In this document: one piece after another, positions 5,698 through 6,739 of the stretch
Position numbering within the stretch: the first letter of the stretch is position 1
Layout: each line of letters opens with the position of its first letter
Assembly (NCBI GenBank): GCA_003510345.1
Contig: DOMW01000264.1
Location: 1-6,739 of the forward strand
DNA from: Clostridiales bacterium
Lineage (GTDB): Bacteria; Bacillota; Clostridia; Christensenellales; Christensenellaceae
DNA length: 6,739 nucleotides
Reading direction: 5' to 3'
Notes under the pieces: model-generated
What the model saw: the letters and a program-made list of their open reading frames with translations, nothing else
What the model was told of the DNA's origin: nothing
The model's database searches: none
Translations under genes and position numbers: made by a program

Positions 5698-6366
5698 ATG
5701 ACGGACGAACGGGTTTGGAAAATAAAGGACAGTGCGCAAAAGCTTTTTATTACGGAAGGCTATGTGCGCACACAGATAAGGCATATCGCAAAAGAAGCGG
5801 GGATATCTGTGGGCGCGGTGTATCTGATCTTTGAAAGCAAAAGGGCCATACTGGATTTCGTTTTAAAATGCGGGATAGACCCCGCGTATGCCGCGCAGGA
5901 TATTGCGCTGCCTGTCAGGGAGGGCGATTTTCCCGGCCTGCAAAACGAATTGATGGCGGCATTCTATAAAAAGGGCATCGAGCTGGCAGAGCCACTGACG
6001 GCAAATATACAGGGTTATTACTATGCCGACTTGCTTTCGGATGCATACGACATCCTGTGCGAGTACGGCGCTTGCGCGCTCATCTTTGAAAACAACCCGG
6101 ATAGCTGCGGCAGGCTGGGTTCGTTTTATGTGCAATACCGCGCGCGTTTTATGGACACATTTTTGCGGTTTATACACTTCTATATCGAAAATGGGCAGTT
6201 GCGCGCACTTGCGCAGCCTGAACTCAGCGTAAAACTGATGATAGAGACCCTTTACTACTGGGCGGCGCGGGTACAATATATCCGGCCCGCCGAGCCGGAC
6301 GTTCCCGCCGAAGCGCGCAAAGCAGTGTGCATAGACGCGCTGCTTGCCGCGTACCGGGCAAAATAA
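5698..6366 (+). CDS. TetR-family transcriptional regulator
   Basis: This is a 222-residue protein of typical TetR length. The N-terminal DNA-binding domain is clear: AQKLFITEGYVRTQIRHIA (about residues 13-31) followed by KEAGISVGAVYLIFESKRAI (32-51), matching the family pattern LF...GY..T....IA..AG.S.G..Y..F.SK. The rest (about 55-222) is helical and divergent, as expected for a ligand-binding and dimerisation domain; the ligand cannot be predicted. The sequence gives GTG then ATG as adjacent in-frame starts (5695 and 5698). The GGGG at 5687-5690 lies seven bases from the ATG and only four from the GTG, so the ATG is preferred. It stands alone between two gaps. Likely targets are its own promoter and possibly the downstream lipoprotein gene, an inference from position only. 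Confidence 0.93.
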   Translation: MTDERVWKIKDSAQKLFITEGYVRTQIRHIAKEAGISVGAVYLIFESKRAILDFVLKCGIDPAYAAQDIALPVREGDFPGLQNELMAAFYKKGIELAEPLTANIQGYYYADLLSDAYDILCEYGACALIFENNPDSCGRLGSFYVQYRARFMDTFLRFIHFYIENGQLRALAQPELSVKLMIETLYYWAARVQYIRPAEPDVPAEARKAVCIDALLAAYRAK

Positions 6367-6426
6367 TACCAATCATAGCGGCTCGTAAAGGAACTATTTA
6401 TGGCCGTTTGGCGTCTTAGGAGTACG

Positions 6427-6454
6427 AGGCAACCGATACTTAAAGCGGTTGCCT
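6427..6454 (+). promoter_or_regulatory. Perfect 9-bp stem-loop in the leader of the lipoprotein gene
   Basis: AGGCAACCG (6427-6435) and CGGTTGCCT (6446-6454) are perfectly complementary around a ten-base loop, ATACTTAAAG. CTT (6414-6416) and AAG (6455-6457) could extend the stem across a bulge. The helix ends about nine bases before the GGAGGTG ribosome binding site. No T run follows, so it is not a standard intrinsic terminator for the TetR gene. It could be an attenuator-like leader structure, an mRNA stabiliser, a processing site, or a DNA palindrome bound by a protein. Confidence 0.5.
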
Positions 6455-6478
6455 AAGAACATCCGGAGGTGTGGAATT

Positions 6479-6739
6479 ATGAAACGAATGCTCGCCGTGT
6501 TGCTCGCCGCCGCCGTTTTGTGCACGGCGCTGCTTATGGGCTGTGACAATAGCGTGCTCCCGCGGCGCCCCTCCGCTATACAAAGTATTGAAAGCAAGGA
6601 GCCGGAACCTGCCAAAACGCCCGCGCCATCCGCTTCGCCCTCCCCGGTCACCGCGCCGCCGCAAGCATCGGCGTCGCCCACCCTGCCGCCGGACGACCCT
6701 GCGTCGCTTTTGCAGGAAACGACACAAGAAGGGCCGGGC
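6479..6739 (+). CDS. Lipoprotein with Pro/Ser/Ala-rich linker, 3' end off the window
   Basis: The frame is open from ATG 6479 to the window edge (87 codons seen). GGAGGTG at 6465-6471, seven bases upstream, is a near-ideal ribosome binding site. MKRMLAVLLAAAVLCTALLM is a typical lipoprotein signal peptide, and the lipobox LMGC predicts lipidation at Cys22 and attachment to the outer face of the cytoplasmic membrane. Residues from about 40 to 75 are rich in Pro, Ser, Ala and Thr, with repeated SPSP-like and ASASP-like stretches. This is the flexible spacer usual between the anchor and a folded extracellular domain. That functional domain lies beyond the window, so the role (solute binding, peptidase, cell-wall protein) cannot be assigned. 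Confidence 0.85.
   Translation, partial: MKRMLAVLLAAAVLCTALLMGCDNSVLPRRPSAIQSIESKEPEPAKTPAPSASPSPVTAPPQASASPTLPPDDPASLLQETTQEGPG

Noticed and set aside
5863..6372. Minus-strand 169-residue open frame
   Set aside because: Antisense shadow of the clear TetR-family gene.
1..6739. CRISPR array, insertion sequence or prophage
   Set aside because: No regularly spaced direct repeats, transposase, integrase or phage structural gene was seen.

Overview
The window looks like chromosomal DNA of a low-to-mid GC Gram-positive anaerobe, most likely class Clostridia. This is an inference from the families present (a VanW/YoaR-type cell-wall protein, a cNMP-binding/DUF2225 fusion, a zinc-ribbon membrane protein paired with an acyltransferase), strong purine-rich ribosome binding sites, sigma-A-like promoters and roughly 50% GC coding sequence. 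A gut clostridium of the Christensenellales/Oscillospirales type would fit, but the sequence does not prove it. I see no insertion sequence, phage gene, CRISPR array, rRNA or complete tRNA.

Layout. (1) 1-1689, minus strand: a large VanW-domain surface protein whose C-terminus runs off the left edge. (2) 1690-1957: a divergent promoter region with a widely spaced perfect 10-bp inverted repeat. (3) 1958-3909, plus strand: a two-gene unit with a 4-bp ATGA overlap. It encodes a condensation/alcohol-acetyltransferase-like protein with an intact HxxxDG motif, followed by a six-helix membrane protein with an N-terminal CxxC/CxxC zinc ribbon. (4) 3910-4320: a 411-bp gene-free stretch. Its first part (about 3930-4140) folds into several hairpins, and three G.U pairs that exist only in the minus-strand RNA suggest an uncharacterised minus-strand structured RNA or structured repeat. 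Its last part carries a good promoter and a palindrome for the next gene. (5) 4321-5592, plus: a cyclic-nucleotide-binding-like domain fused to a zinc-binding DUF2225 module. (6) 5698-6366, plus: a TetR-family repressor with a palindrome upstream. (7) 6479-6739, plus: the start of a lipoprotein gene, preceded by a perfect 9-bp stem-loop just upstream of its ribosome binding site.

How the genes may work together. The acyltransferase and the zinc-ribbon membrane protein are almost certainly co-translated and probably act together at the membrane on an acyl or ester product that I cannot name. The VanW protein and the C-terminal lipoprotein are both exported surface proteins. The cNMP/DUF2225 protein and the TetR protein are regulatory or sensory. 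They share the plus strand, but each has its own gap and leader, so I do not treat everything from 4321 to 6739 as one operon. The most unusual items are the structured gene-free block, the acyltransferase/zinc-ribbon pair, and the altered cNMP pocket.
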